64,000 bases of DNA from Ureibacillus sinduriensis BLB-1 = JCM 15800 (lineage in GTDB: Bacteria > Bacillota > Bacilli > Bacillales_A > Planococcaceae), in NCBI RefSeq assembly GCF_000772955.1, contig NZ_JPVO01000054.1, forward strand, positions 124,001 through 188,000, read 5' to 3'. Below the pieces are notes generated by a model. The model did no database searches and was not told the origin of the DNA. It saw only the letters and a program-made list of their open reading frames with translations. The position numbers and the translations under genes were made by a program. The first letter of the stretch is position 1. The number at the start of each line of letters is the position of its first letter. Positions 46,727 to 56,117 of the stretch are shown one piece after another.

Positions 46727-48048
46727 AACGGGTTAGAGCGATTTATATTGGAACAGGCATTTTATTGTTAGCGATTTTAATAATGAATTGCATCATTATT
46801 TTTAAAGACAATAGCAAAATTGCACGGTCTTACTATATATCGGAATATGAAAGAGTGGAACTGGATCAGCAAAGAGGTTATTTGGAGAAAGAAGCGATGA
46901 TTGTGCCGGAGGAGGAAATCCGAATTACGGCAGATGCAAATGCACTTGCCCAAATTTCTGTTCGGCCTGGACAAAAGGTGAGTATGAATGAAATCATTGC
47001 ATCCTATAAAACTGATGAGATTGCCCAGGAACAGTCCAAACTTCAATCCGAGATAAATGCGTACGAAAGAGAATTGAACACCTTAGAAGGCATTCTGGAG
47101 CGCTTGGAGGCGCAGGGTGTTGAAGATCCGATCACTTCCATTGATTCGGAACAAGTGGGGGATGAATTATCTGTAACTGTTGAGACAGAAATCACGCAAG
47201 GCTCTCCTTTCGAAGCAATCGCGACTATCCAGAAGCAGATGGCCGAGGTTGAAAGAAATATGGAGATATTGCAAGAGAGGATCTCCGAGCTTAGTTTCTC
47301 AAATGTACTCTCAAGCCCAATCGAAGGAGTGATCGGGGAGATTGTGGAAGAAAACGGTAATATAACTTTCGTTATGTATACTGATGAGAAGAACTTAATC
47401 ACCTACATATCACAGCAAGAGTGGGAGCAGGTCATGGAGAACCAAACCGTTGAACTGGAGCGATCTCTGGTTGATCACGAAGGGGATACTCTCCTTCAAA
47501 CTGATACGGAAGATATGAATGGTTTAGAAGAGAATGAGGATGAAGAATTGTTGGGTGTTGTAGTGGAGAAACAAGATATTCCGGCTACGGATTCATTATG
47601 GTTCGAAGAAATGGGGAAGGTGGCAGAAATCCCGGAACCGCTCTCATTCGAAGTAAGGGTAGATCTGGATAGCTCAATATTGAACAAGCCATACGCGAGC
47701 TTGACAAGTGCAAAAATTATCATCAATGAAGCCTCCAATGCACTGAGAGTAAAGAAGGATTGGCTTGTTGAAAAAAAAGTCGCTACTGATGAAGGGACAA
47801 CTGAAGTAGAATATATTTATTCAATCGATGAGGATGGCAAAATACGTACGAATGAGGTCAAAGTTGCTTTCGAAGATAACGGGGAAACGATTTTGACCAG
47901 CAATTTGATAAATGGCGAAATCATCTTCCATGATCGCGTGAAGGATGAATTATCCAATGCATTCTTCCCAATGCCCTCTGAAATCCCAAGTAAAGCCATT
48001 CTGCAGCAACTTGATTGGAAGCAATATGCCAAATATTTAATTTTTTAA
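46723..48048 (+). CDS. HlyD-like membrane fusion/adaptor protein
   Basis: 441 residues. One N-terminal membrane helix (AIYIGTGILLLAILIMNCIIIF), then the split biotinyl-lipoyl-like halves ITADANALAQISVRPGQKVSMNEIIASY and VLSSPIEGVIGEIVEENGN flanking a coiled-coil hairpin (residues about 100-190), then beta-barrel segments. This is the architecture of HlyD/RND-type adaptors. No ABC or MFS pump is encoded beside it; the only partner is the upstream membrane protein. An acidic insert (residues 245-275) is unusual. Confidence 0.78.
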   Translation: MKRVRAIYIGTGILLLAILIMNCIIIFKDNSKIARSYYISEYERVELDQQRGYLEKEAMIVPEEEIRITADANALAQISVRPGQKVSMNEIIASYKTDEIAQEQSKLQSEINAYERELNTLEGILERLEAQGVEDPITSIDSEQVGDELSVTVETEITQGSPFEAIATIQKQMAEVERNMEILQERISELSFSNVLSSPIEGVIGEIVEENGNITFVMYTDEKNLITYISQQEWEQVMENQTVELERSLVDHEGDTLLQTDTEDMNGLEENEDEELLGVVVEKQDIPATDSLWFEEMGKVAEIPEPLSFEVRVDLDSSILNKPYASLTSAKIIINEASNALRVKKDWLVEKKVATDEGTTEVEYIYSIDEDGKIRTNEVKVAFEDNGETILTSNLINGEIIFHDRVKDELSNAFFPMPSEIPSKAILQQLDWKQYAKYLIF

Positions 48049-48121
48049 AATTACGAGGCCGGGACTAAGTAAAAATTTCTTAGAATAATGGGAAAACCTA
48101 TATTAAGAAATTGATATTATG

Positions 48122-48220
48122 TAAATTGATTGGAGTGGCGGGGCGACTCCTGGAGGAACTGCATGAGGGAGAGACTACAGGCTCGAGCCATGCCGTTGGA
48201 TGCGCGTCCTTCGCAATTTA
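48122..48220. repeat. Dispersed Bacillales-type palindromic intergenic repeat
   Basis: Ends TAAATTG (48122-48128) and CAATTTA (48214-48220) are inverted. The left part TGATTGGAGTGGCGGGGCGACTCC resembles the common GATTGGAGTGG...GCGACTCC intergenic repeat that I recall as widespread in Bacillus and Lysinibacillus genomes. GAGGCCGGGACTAAG just upstream (48055) resembles another common intergenic string. No transposase. Confidence 0.65.
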
Positions 48221-48232
48221 GACTACATCAAG

Positions 48233-48270
48233 AAAAACCATTTTCCTTCTTTCGGGAAAATGGTTTTTTT
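48233..48270 (+). terminator. Terminator of the Yip1-like/HlyD-like operon
   Basis: AAAAACCATTTTCC pairs with GGGAAAATGGTTTTT around TTCTTTC, followed by further T residues. The dispersed repeat lies between it and the gene. Confidence 0.88.
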
Positions 48271-48308
48271 CGGCTTATGTCCGAGCCTTTTTTATTTTTT
48301 GGAGAACG

Positions 48309-48357
48309 AAAAAGAGGTTTTCCAAATCATAAAAATAATGATTTTGGAAAACCTCTT
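48309..48357 (-). terminator. Terminator of rpsT
   Basis: GAGGTTTTCCAAA pairs with TTTGGAAAACCTC; on the minus strand it is followed by a T run and lies immediately after the rpsT stop. Confidence 0.9.
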
Positions 48358-48362
48358 AATGA

Positions 48363-48614
48363 TTAGTTAGCTTTTTTAGCTAAACGTGATTTTTTACGAG
48401 CTGCAGCGTTTTTATGGATAAGACCTTTAGATGCTGCAGAATCAAGTGCTTTGCTAGCTGCTACTACTAATTCAGTAGCGTTGTCAGCATTGTTAGCAAG
48501 TGCTTGCTCAGCTTTTTTCACTGTAGTACGCATAGCTGATTTAGCTTGAGCGTTAGCTGCGTTAGCTTTTTCAGCAACTTTAACACGTTTAATTGCAGAT
48601 TTAATGTTTGGCAT
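48363..48614 (-). CDS. rpsT: 30S ribosomal protein S20
   Basis: 83 residues: [20 protein letters not shown] start and the basic, alanine-rich three-helix rod typical of S20, ending [16 protein letters not shown] 48614 has the strong AGGAGGTG; an in-frame start nine bases earlier overlaps it. Divergent from gpr, as in B. subtilis. Confidence 0.97.
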   Translation of the reverse strand: MPNIKSAIKRVKVAEKANAANAQAKSAMRTTVKKAEQALANNADNATELVVAASKALDSAASKGLIHKNAAARKKSRLAKKAN

Positions 48615-48779
48615 ATCTTTCACCTCCTAAATAAGGTACGAGATGAGTTATCTTCTCACTATTTTCGTTTGTCAATACAACAAAAATCATTCTACCAAAC
48701 CACAGAGTTAATTGCAATAGATAAATGCAAAGAATATTTACTTGACAGTTTGTCCAACATATAAAAGAGGTGATTATGA

Positions 48780-49808
48780 ATGATAGAAGTAAATTGGAGT
48801 AGAACCGATTTAATTGATGAATCAGCAGAAGTAGTAGAGCATCAGACCAAGCAGCAAAAGAATAGGCTTGACCAAACTAGTGGCGTTAATATTGATGAAT
48901 TTAGCGAAGGTCGGGTCAAAGTAACAAAAGTAGTTGTTGATGAGCATGGGCAGGAGCAAATCGGGAAAAAGGAAGGAACATATATAACCCTTTCCGTCCC
49001 AACCTTAACCATAGATGATACGAACGGTTTTGAACAGCTGGAAAAATCGTTTACAAAATACCTTGATGATATTCATCAAGACATAGAGATTACCAAGGAT
49101 AGCAAAGTCCTTGTAATCGGCTTGGGCAATAAAACAATAACACCTGATGCAATCGGCCCCTTTGCAATTGATTCAATGCAAAATGAACAATCGGAAAACC
49201 CAAGTGATCATTTTATTATGTACGCTCCAGGCGTAACTGGTCAGACCGGTTTTGAAACGAGTGATTTTATCCGTGCCCTCACCGAGAGAATCAAACCTTC
49301 CTTAGTATTGGTCATTGATGCATTGGCTACTAGGGGCAGTTCTCGTTTATGTAAAACCATTCAAATTACAAATACAGGGATTCACCCGGGATCGGGCGTA
49401 GGGAATCAGCGGACGGAAGTATCCAAGGAAGTAATGGGAGTGCCCGTCACGGCAATTGGTGTGCCGACGGTTGTGGATGCAACCGTTATTATAGCGGATG
49501 CAATCGATAATGTATTCCGTTCCATTGCTGCAAGAATAGAAGAAAAAGGAAAGCCTTCGGGTAAACTGTCTGTTTCTTCTTGGACACCTGATTCAAATCA
49601 AAGAGTAGATTTGAATCTAATTAAACCGATTTTTGGGGAGTGGTCGACTTGGTCTAATGAAGACCGACTTCAGTTATTTGAAGAGGCTTTTGCTTCCCAT
49701 CCTGAAAGACTGATTGTAACTCCGAAAGAAGTGGATGTATGGATTACGAAATATTCAATCCTCATCAGCAAATGTCTCTTCAACTGGATGGAACATAAAG
49801 TGAAATAG
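48780..49808 (+). CDS. gpr: Germination protease GPR
   Basis: 342 residues, peptidase A25. Begins with the prosequence region RTDLIDESAEVVEH, resembling the TDLA-type motif near the self-processing site; the core VLVIGLGNKTITPDAIGPFAID and IDALATRGSSRLCKTIQITNTGIHPGSGVGNQR is intact. It degrades small acid-soluble spore proteins at germination. Slightly shorter than the 368-residue B. subtilis protein. GAGGTGATT precedes the start. SigG/SigF control is expected but no promoter was assigned. Confidence 0.95.
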   Translation: MIEVNWSRTDLIDESAEVVEHQTKQQKNRLDQTSGVNIDEFSEGRVKVTKVVVDEHGQEQIGKKEGTYITLSVPTLTIDDTNGFEQLEKSFTKYLDDIHQDIEITKDSKVLVIGLGNKTITPDAIGPFAIDSMQNEQSENPSDHFIMYAPGVTGQTGFETSDFIRALTERIKPSLVLVIDALATRGSSRLCKTIQITNTGIHPGSGVGNQRTEVSKEVMGVPVTAIGVPTVVDATVIIADAIDNVFRSIAARIEEKGKPSGKLSVSSWTPDSNQRVDLNLIKPIFGEWSTWSNEDRLQLFEEAFASHPERLIVTPKEVDVWITKYSILISKCLFNWMEHKVK

Positions 49809-49856
49809 TTCTAAAAGGACATCCTCCTCCATATGGTAGTGGAAGGAGAGGATGTC

Positions 49857-50762
49857 ATGTTAAAAAAACTTAAAATTCTATCTGTGTTTCTAGTCTTCTT
49901 TTTTATGTTACCAATCATTACAGGACTATTGCCTTTTCCAAACAATGAAAAATACGAGCCTCCTATTGCTGAAGAAAAGCAAGTAGTCTATGCATCGACC
50001 AATGTTCAATCCGAGCAGAGCTCGGAAGAAGTGACGGCAACGCAAGTAACGACAACGGATGGGGCTGCAACAGAAGTGATAGCAACAGAAGGTAGCGCAA
50101 CGGATGTTAAACCGGCTATGGATTCATTTGATGTATTGTTTGTTTTCACACATTCTCAAGAAACCTATAAACCGTTTGCAGAAAGTCAAACAGGAACCGT
50201 TGCTGTGTATGATGACAAAGCAAATTTGTTATCCATGTCGCAAGTTATGGAAGACTACTTTAAATTAAACGGTTTAAACGCAACCACACTTGATGTAGAC
50301 ATTATGGCTGAAACAGTCAAACAGGGTAAAACAATGGCTTCTTCTTATTCGACAGCACGCACTTTCATAAATCAAGAGTTAAAGAAAAAAGAGTATGACT
50401 TAATTTTGGATATCCATCGGGATGCAACTGGCCACAAGAAATCGACTATTTCATATAACAATGTGGGCTACGCTAAAACCGCATTCGTTATCGGGGCAGA
50501 AAATCCAAATTATAAGTCGAATTTAACCCATGCCAATTCTTTGAGTCAGGCTTTAAATAAAATAGTCCCCAATATATCAAGAGGGATTATTGAAAAATCC
50601 GGAGATGGGGTAGATGGGGTTTATAATCAGGATTTATCCAGTAATTTATTATTGATCGAAATTGGCGGAATCGATAACACCGAAGATGAGGTGTATCGAA
50701 CAATCGCGGTTCTTGCACAGGCGATTGCCAATACCTTTGTGAATAAAGAAGGAAATGCCTAA
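49857..50762 (+). CDS. spoIIP: Stage II sporulation protein P
   Basis: 301 residues. N-terminal membrane anchor (ILSVFLVFFFMLPIITGLLPF), a Thr/Ala/Glu-rich linker (residues about 45-85), then the SpoIIP hydrolase domain with catalytic FVFTHSQETYKPF and DIHRDATGHKK and the terminal LLIEIGGIDNTEDEVYRT. An amidase/endopeptidase working with SpoIID and SpoIIM in septal peptidoglycan thinning and engulfment. Shorter than the about 400-residue B. subtilis protein because of the N-terminal region. ATG 49857 has GGAAGGAG. Confidence 0.94.
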   Translation: MLKKLKILSVFLVFFFMLPIITGLLPFPNNEKYEPPIAEEKQVVYASTNVQSEQSSEEVTATQVTTTDGAATEVIATEGSATDVKPAMDSFDVLFVFTHSQETYKPFAESQTGTVAVYDDKANLLSMSQVMEDYFKLNGLNATTLDVDIMAETVKQGKTMASSYSTARTFINQELKKKEYDLILDIHRDATGHKKSTISYNNVGYAKTAFVIGAENPNYKSNLTHANSLSQALNKIVPNISRGIIEKSGDGVDGVYNQDLSSNLLLIEIGGIDNTEDEVYRTIAVLAQAIANTFVNKEGNA

Positions 50763-50817
50763 TCATTAAATAATGTGATGTGAATCATAATATTTTGCGT
50801 TTTTTCTCACTACATCA

Positions 50818-50847
50818 TTGCTAAAGTTGTTGTGTCACTGCTATAAT
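50818..50847 (+). promoter_or_regulatory. Promoter of lepA
   Basis: TTGCTA (50818-50823), 18-base spacer, TATAAT (50842-50847). It predicts a leader of about 205 nt before the lepA ATG. Confidence 0.7.
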
Positions 50848-50904
50848 TCAAGTTAGTTTAGCCTTTTTTTGAAGGAATTGTAATATATAGACGATAACAG
50901 GTTA

Positions 50905-51040
50905 CCAAGCTATCAGTACTAACAACTGACTGATAAAGGTTAATGCCTCCAGCGTATTCCAAAGGCTCAGGGCTTCTATTTGGAGAAGCCGCTTTGGTTA
51001 TTTCCGGCAGATGCCGGAAATTAATACGTAGGAGGCGTAT
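50905..51040 (+). promoter_or_regulatory. Highly structured lepA leader RNA pairing an SD-like sequence
   Basis: TATCAGT (50911-50917) pairs with ACTGATA (50929-50935). Then GCCTCC (50945-50950) and CGTATT (50953-50958) pair with GGAGGC (51031-51036) and AATACG (51023-51028), a 12-bp helix with one two-base internal loop. Enclosed are CCAAAG/CTTTGG (50959-50964, 50992-50997) topped by GGCTTCT/AGAAGCC (50971-50977, 50984-50990), and TTTCCGGC/GCCGGAAA (51001-51008, 51013-51020). The GGAGGC strand is Shine-Dalgarno-like, five bases before TTG 51041. No known riboswitch class was recognised. Confidence 0.7.
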
Positions 51041-51061
51041 TTGATTAGGAGTGAACACGAC

Positions 51062-52894
51062 ATGAATCGAGAAGAACGTATAAAGCGACAACAAAACATT
51101 AGAAATTTCTCTATCATTGCCCATATCGATCACGGTAAATCCACATTGGCTGACCGTATTTTAGAGAAGACAAAATCAATCACTTCACGTGAAATGAAAG
51201 CACAGTTGCTGGATTCCATGGATTTGGAACGTGAACGGGGAATCACAATTAAATTAAATGCAGTTCAGCTGAAATATGTAGCTAGAGATGGTGAGACCTA
51301 CACATTCCATTTAATCGACACACCGGGACACGTGGATTTTACATATGAGGTTTCGCGTAGTTTAGCAGCCTGCGAAGGGGCAATTTTAGTAGTAGATGCT
51401 GCACAAGGGATTGAAGCACAAACGCTTGCAAACGTTTATTTGGCCCTTGATAATGATTTGGAAATTTTGCCGGTGATCAATAAAATCGATTTGCCTGCAG
51501 CCGATCCGGAACGTGTACGTGCGGAAGTTGAGGATGTCATTGGACTTGATGCTTCTGAAGCTGTCCTTGCTTCAGCCAAAGCTGGAATCGGTATTGAGGA
51601 AATATTGGAGCAAATCGTGGAAAAGGTGCCTGCTCCTAACGGGGACCCGGAAGCGCCACTTCAAGCGTTAATTTTTGACTCTGTTTACGATCCTTATAAA
51701 GGGGTCATTATTTCAATTCGAGTCGTCAATGGAACGGTCAAGCCGGGCGATAAAATTCGCATGATGGCAACTGGAGCGGAGTTTGAAGTAATTGAAGTAG
51801 GGGTCCACACTCCTAAATCTGTACCTCAAGCCGAGCTGACTGTCGGTGATGTTGGTTACTTGACAGCATCTATTAAAAATGTTGGAGATACACGGGTAGG
51901 GGATACGGTAACATTTGCCAATCGTCCGGCTGAAGCACCGCTGGAAGGGTATCGCAAATTAAATCCAATGGTATACTGCGGTCTCTACCCAATCGATACT
52001 GCAAGGTATAACGATCTTCGTGAAGCGCTTGAAAAATTGGAATTGAATGATTCTGCACTCCAATATGAACCTGAAACTTCCCAGGCATTAGGTTTTGGTT
52101 TCCGTTGCGGTTTCCTTGGGCTGCTTCATATGGAAATTATTCAAGAGCGTATCGAACGTGAATTCAATATCGACCTAATTACAACAGCTCCTTCCGTAAT
52201 TTACGATGTACATTTAACGGATGGTGAAATTATAAAAGTTGATAACCCGTCAATGATGCCTGATCCCCAAAAAATCGATCGTATTGAAGAGCCTTACGTC
52301 AAAGCAACAATCATGGTTCCGAACGATTATGTAGGGGCGGTTATGGAGCTTTGCCAAATAAAACGCGGAAACTTCATGACGATGGATTATATTGATACGA
52401 GCCGTGTGAGCATTATTTATGAAATGCCACTGTCCGAGATTGTGTATGATTTCTTTGATTACTTGAAATCAAATACAAAAGGCTATGCTTCGTTTGATTA
52501 CGAGTTAATCGGCTATAAGCCGTCGAAGCTGGTGAAAATGGATATTTTATTAAATGCGGAGCAAGTAGATGCATTAAGCTTCATCGTTCACCGTGATTTT
52601 GCATATGAGCGCGGGAAAGTAATCGTGGAAAAATTAAAAGAACTAATCCCTCGTCAACAATTCGAAGTGCCGATTCAAGCGGCAATCGGTCAGAAAATTG
52701 TTGCCCGTTCTACCATTAAAGCAATTCGTAAAAACGTGCTCGCAAAATGTTATGGCGGTGATATTTCACGTAAACGTAAACTTCTTGATAAGCAAAAAGA
52801 AGGTAAAAAACGAATGAAACAAGTAGGATCGGTTGAAGTTCCTCAGGAAGCCTTCATGGCGGTACTGAAAATGGATGACAGCAACAAAAAATAA
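51062..52894 (+). CDS. lepA: Elongation factor 4 (LepA)
   Basis: 610 residues. GTPase motifs [17 protein letters not shown] and [12 protein letters not shown]-like domains and the LepA-specific C-terminus ([26 protein letters not shown]). Acts on ribosomes, probably in initiation or back-translocation. ATG 51062 has AGGAGTG nine bases upstream; TTG 51041 with the paired AGGAGG would add seven residues. Order spoIIP-lepA-hemW-hrcA is as in B. subtilis. Confidence 0.96.
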   Translation: MNREERIKRQQNIRNFSIIAHIDHGKSTLADRILEKTKSITSREMKAQLLDSMDLERERGITIKLNAVQLKYVARDGETYTFHLIDTPGHVDFTYEVSRSLAACEGAILVVDAAQGIEAQTLANVYLALDNDLEILPVINKIDLPAADPERVRAEVEDVIGLDASEAVLASAKAGIGIEEILEQIVEKVPAPNGDPEAPLQALIFDSVYDPYKGVIISIRVVNGTVKPGDKIRMMATGAEFEVIEVGVHTPKSVPQAELTVGDVGYLTASIKNVGDTRVGDTVTFANRPAEAPLEGYRKLNPMVYCGLYPIDTARYNDLREALEKLELNDSALQYEPETSQALGFGFRCGFLGLLHMEIIQERIEREFNIDLITTAPSVIYDVHLTDGEIIKVDNPSMMPDPQKIDRIEEPYVKATIMVPNDYVGAVMELCQIKRGNFMTMDYIDTSRVSIIYEMPLSEIVYDFFDYLKSNTKGYASFDYELIGYKPSKLVKMDILLNAEQVDALSFIVHRDFAYERGKVIVEKLKELIPRQQFEVPIQAAIGQKIVARSTIKAIRKNVLAKCYGGDISRKRKLLDKQKEGKKRMKQVGSVEVPQEAFMAVLKMDDSNKK

Positions 52895-52930
52895 TAATTT
52901 GCCCGTTCGTTTGATTTGTGGCAAGTTATT

Positions 52931-52971
52931 AAACAGATTATCTTCATTTTTTTGAAGATAATCTGTTTTTT
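52931..52971 (+). terminator. Terminator of lepA
   Basis: ACAGATTATCTTCA pairs perfectly with TGAAGATAATCTGT, followed by TTTTT. Confidence 0.93.
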
Positions 52972-53152
52972 ATTGAAACATTATTTCATATATTGCAAAA
53001 AGTAGAAAAATATTTAATTTAACTCTTTTAGAAATGTGAGAAGTATAGTACAATTTATCTAAATAAACCAATCGAAAAGCTATAATTTGTTATTTATTGG
53101 TATTTATATTGATTTTTTGCTTCGTGAAAAGCAACAAAGGAGATGTTGATAG

Positions 53153-53479
53153 GTGAATAATATAGTAGAGGTAGCAATTCCTGAATGGTTTGAAAATGAT
53201 GAGTTAGTAGCACTATCAACAATTGTTGATAAACAGGACGCAGCGGTTGGGGTATTGTTGGCAGGAGATAACTTGGATAAACAGAGGTCATATCTTCCAG
53301 TCGTACGTGTATACTTAATTACGCTTCAAAATGGAAAATACGAGTTTGCAAAGGAAGTCAGTGCATTTTCTTTTAATTCCAAAGAAGAAGCAGTTCGTTT
53401 TACAACGAAATTTTCTAATTACTCAACAATCGAGCTGTTTGTCGACTTATTTAAAGAACAAATTAATATCGCCATTTGA
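53153..53479 (+). CDS. Hypothetical protein, 108 aa
   Basis: Not recognised. GTG start; AAAGGAGATG lies about 12 bases upstream. Acidic, mixed alpha/beta, no membrane span. Predicted strands include VGVLLAGDNL and SYLPVVRVYLITLQNGKYEFAKEVSAF. Single gene between two terminators, between lepA and hemW where B. subtilis has none. Coding status rests on ribosome site, codon use and the strong terminator directly after it. Confidence 0.68.
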   Translation: MNNIVEVAIPEWFENDELVALSTIVDKQDAAVGVLLAGDNLDKQRSYLPVVRVYLITLQNGKYEFAKEVSAFSFNSKEEAVRFTTKFSNYSTIELFVDLFKEQINIAI

Positions 53480-53486
53480 TCTCAGA

Positions 53487-53530
53487 GTGTAGACAAAGTC
53501 GATCTTCGACTTTGTCTACACGTTTTTTTT
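53487..53530 (+). terminator. Terminator of the 108-aa gene
   Basis: GTGTAGACAAAGTCGA pairs perfectly with TCGACTTTGTCTACAC, followed by eight T residues. Confidence 0.95.
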
Positions 53531-53558
53531 AGACTACTCTTTTCAATGAAAAATTACC

Positions 53559-53711
53559 CAGACTGTCTTGAAAATGCTTGGCAGACAAGGCGGGGAGTCG
53601 AGTGAAGGGATGAATAGAACAAAACGTTCATGAGGGGACGAACGAGACAACCAACGCAGGGTGAAAGCGTTTGTCAACAGTCTGAAATCCGATTTTTTCA
53701 GACCTTTTTTT
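53559..53711 (+). repeat. Palindromic intergenic element with alternative 3' hairpin
   Basis: CAGACTGT (53559-53566) is inverted against ACAGTCTG (53677-53684), with GACAA/TTGTC inside. GTCTGAAA at 53680 can instead pair with TTTTCAGAC ending about 53703, followed by CTTTTTT, a terminator. The internal part contains GTTCATGAGGGGACGAAC. No frame is supported. It fills the gap before hemW; probably a dispersed non-coding element. Confidence 0.6.
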
Positions 53712-53833
53712 ATTTGGGAATCTATAGAAGGCATCAACGTAATTGTAAGCAATTAAGAGCATTGAATTGAATTTTTATGGTGAAAGGGTACAATAGAGAG
53801 ATATGAGATTTCTTAGGAAAGAAGGGATTTTAA

Positions 53834-54979
53834 ATGGCGCGGGGTGTCTACATACATATTCCTTTCTGTCATCAAATTTGTAATTATTGTGACTTCAATA
53901 AAGTATATTTTAAAAATCAACCAGTAGATGAATATATAGAAGCAGTTGGCAAAGAGATTGAAATGGCTGTCAGGAAAACACCGGAACAATTTCAAGATAT
54001 TGAAACAATCTTCCTTGGTGGTGGTACTCCAACCGCACTTTCTGCACAACAAATCACAAGACTTTTGCATCTTATAAATACGCTGCTTCCCACAAAACAG
54101 CTTGTAGAATTTAGTTCTGAGGCAAATCCCGACGAATTATCAGCAGATAAGTTGGAGGCATTGATACAAGGTGGGGTAAATCGTCTGAGTATGGGCGTTC
54201 AATCGTTCGATCAGGAGCTGCTTAAAAAAATCGGGCGCACGCATTCCAACGAACATGTCTTTGATACCATTAAACTAGCAAAGAAGGTGGGCTTCGATAA
54301 TATCAGTATCGATTTAATGTACGGTTTGCCAGGCCAATCCATGGAGCAATGGGAAGATACGCTGGAAAAAGCATTGGAGCTGAATCTTCCGCACTATTCA
54401 GCGTATTCATTAATTGTTGAACCTAAAACGATCTTCTACATTCAGTACGCAAAAGGCAAGCTCAATTTGCCTACGGAAGATTTGGAAGCCGATATGTATG
54501 ACTTGTTGATGCGGCGAATGGAAGAAAAAGAAAAGAAACAATACGAAATAAGTAATTTTGCGATAGATGGCCACATATCAACACATAATAAAATTTATTG
54601 GGATAACGATGAATATGCAGGTTTTGGTGCCGGTGCCCATGGATACATTTTAGGAAATCGCTATTCAAATCATGGTCCAATCAAGAAATATATCGAATCA
54701 ATCAACAATAATAAGTTGCCCATCGTCCATAAGCATGAAGTGACCATTGAGGAAAAGTATGAAGAACAGATGTTTTTAGGTTTGAGAAAAACTCAAGGGG
54801 TATTGTTTAGTGAGTTCAAAACAAAATTTGGCGTATCCATGGACGAGCTATACGGTAAAGAAATAACGAAACTTGTTAGTGATAACTTACTTATTCGAGA
54901 TGAAAAAGGTGTTAGGCTGAGTCGACAGGGTCGCTTTGTCGGAAACGAGATTTTCCAACAATTTTTATTGGGCGAATAG
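53834..54979 (+). CDS. hemW: HemW radical SAM heme-binding protein
   Basis: 381 residues. HIPFCHQICNYCDF carries the radical SAM CxxxCxxC cluster; FLGGGTPTAL, RLSMGVQSFD and GYGLPGQ-like MYGLPGQSMEQW follow, with the HemN C-terminal domain. Family members are often called oxygen-independent coproporphyrinogen oxidase, but this shorter type (YqeR, no extra N-terminal region) is a heme chaperone. Upstream of hrcA as in B. subtilis. Confidence 0.93.
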   Translation: MARGVYIHIPFCHQICNYCDFNKVYFKNQPVDEYIEAVGKEIEMAVRKTPEQFQDIETIFLGGGTPTALSAQQITRLLHLINTLLPTKQLVEFSSEANPDELSADKLEALIQGGVNRLSMGVQSFDQELLKKIGRTHSNEHVFDTIKLAKKVGFDNISIDLMYGLPGQSMEQWEDTLEKALELNLPHYSAYSLIVEPKTIFYIQYAKGKLNLPTEDLEADMYDLLMRRMEEKEKKQYEISNFAIDGHISTHNKIYWDNDEYAGFGAGAHGYILGNRYSNHGPIKKYIESINNNKLPIVHKHEVTIEEKYEEQMFLGLRKTQGVLFSEFKTKFGVSMDELYGKEITKLVSDNLLIRDEKGVRLSRQGRFVGNEIFQQFLLGE

Positions 54980-54989
54980 AGCGATTCCG

Positions 54990-55018
54990 TTGACATCATT
55001 TAAATGATTTGATAATTT
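54990..55018 (+). promoter_or_regulatory. SigA promoter of the hrcA operon
   Basis: TTGACA (54990-54995), 17-base spacer, TAATTT (55013-55018), just upstream of CIRCE. Confidence 0.75.
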
Positions 55019-55028
55019 AATAATAGTA

Positions 55029-55055
55029 TTAGCACTCTTTGTTAATGAGTGCTAA
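55029..55055. promoter_or_regulatory. CIRCE operator (HrcA binding site)
   Basis: TTAGCACTC, 9-base spacer, GAGTGCTAA: exact match to the CIRCE consensus. Placed between the promoter and hrcA, so HrcA autoregulates hrcA-grpE-dnaK. Confidence 0.98.
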
Positions 55056-55069
55056 CAGAGGTGATGACA

Positions 55070-56104
55070 ATGTTAACGAATCGACAATTACAAATATTGC
55101 AAGTAATCGTTGATGATTTTGTTACTTCAGCTCAACCAGTAGGATCACGCCAAATTTCAAAGAAGGATTGGATTACGTCCAGTCCGGCCACAATCCGTAA
55201 CGAGATGGCCGATTTGGAGGAACTGGGCTTTATTGAAAAGACTCATACTTCTTCTGGCCGTGTTCCATCTGAAAAGGGTTATCGATTTTATGTAGATCAT
55301 TTGCTACGACCGATCTCCATGTCTACCCAGGAAATTGGCTTATTTCAATCTATTTTTAAAAACCAAATAGTAGAGATGGAACAAGTAATTCGTGAATCTG
55401 CTAACATTTTGTCTGATTTAACTTCCTATACAACGATTTTGCTTGGACCTAATGTAAGTAAACATCGCGTAAAAAGATTTCAAATAGTTCCTTTATCAGA
55501 ACAAACTGCAGTCGCAATCATTGTTACAGATAATGGACATGTAGAAAATCGAACAATTACACTTCCGCAAGGATTTTTCCCTTCGGATATTGAAAAAACA
55601 GTCAATATTCTGAATGAACGCTTAGTGGGTATTTCATTATTGGAGCTTCAAAGCAGGCTCGAACTGGAAACTTTTTATGTTTTGAGGCAACACGTAAACA
55701 CTGCGGATTCCTTTATCCAATCGTTGAGGAATGTTGCTACCTTCCAAAATGAAGGGAAAATTTATTTTGGCGGTAAAACAAACATGTTGAATCAGCCGGA
55801 GTTCCACGATCTAAATAAAGTTCGTGCGCTCATGGAAATGATGGAAAAGGAAAGCCAGGTAATTTCTTTGTTCCATCCTGAAGACACGGGCATTCATATT
55901 CGTATTGGATCCGAGAACAATCATTTAGTAATGGATGATTTAAGTGTAATTACAGCGTCGTACTCCATTGGTAATGACCAAGAAGGATCAATTGCAATCA
56001 TTGGTCCAAAAAGAATGGATTACCAGCGGGTTGTCTCGCTACTTGATGTGATGCGAAGTGGACTTTCAAGTGCACTTTCGAATAAAGTAAATGATGGGTT
56101 ATAA
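55070..56104 (+). CDS. hrcA: Heat-inducible transcription repressor HrcA
   Basis: 344 residues. N-terminal winged helix with [41 protein letters not shown], then a GAF-like core. Its activity depends on GroEL. ATG 55070 has AGAGGTGATG; the longer frame from 55049 starts inside CIRCE. First gene of the hrcA-grpE-dnaK operon. Confidence 0.96.
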   Translation: MLTNRQLQILQVIVDDFVTSAQPVGSRQISKKDWITSSPATIRNEMADLEELGFIEKTHTSSGRVPSEKGYRFYVDHLLRPISMSTQEIGLFQSIFKNQIVEMEQVIRESANILSDLTSYTTILLGPNVSKHRVKRFQIVPLSEQTAVAIIVTDNGHVENRTITLPQGFFPSDIEKTVNILNERLVGISLLELQSRLELETFYVLRQHVNTADSFIQSLRNVATFQNEGKIYFGGKTNMLNQPEFHDLNKVRALMEMMEKESQVISLFHPEDTGIHIRIGSENNHLVMDDLSVITASYSIGNDQEGSIAIIGPKRMDYQRVVSLLDVMRSGLSSALSNKVNDGL

Positions 56105-56117
56105 GGAGGAGACATTC

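Noticed and set aside
48130-48366. 78-codon frame downstream of the HlyD-like gene
   Set aside because: Made of a palindromic repeat and two terminator hairpins; composition is not protein-like.
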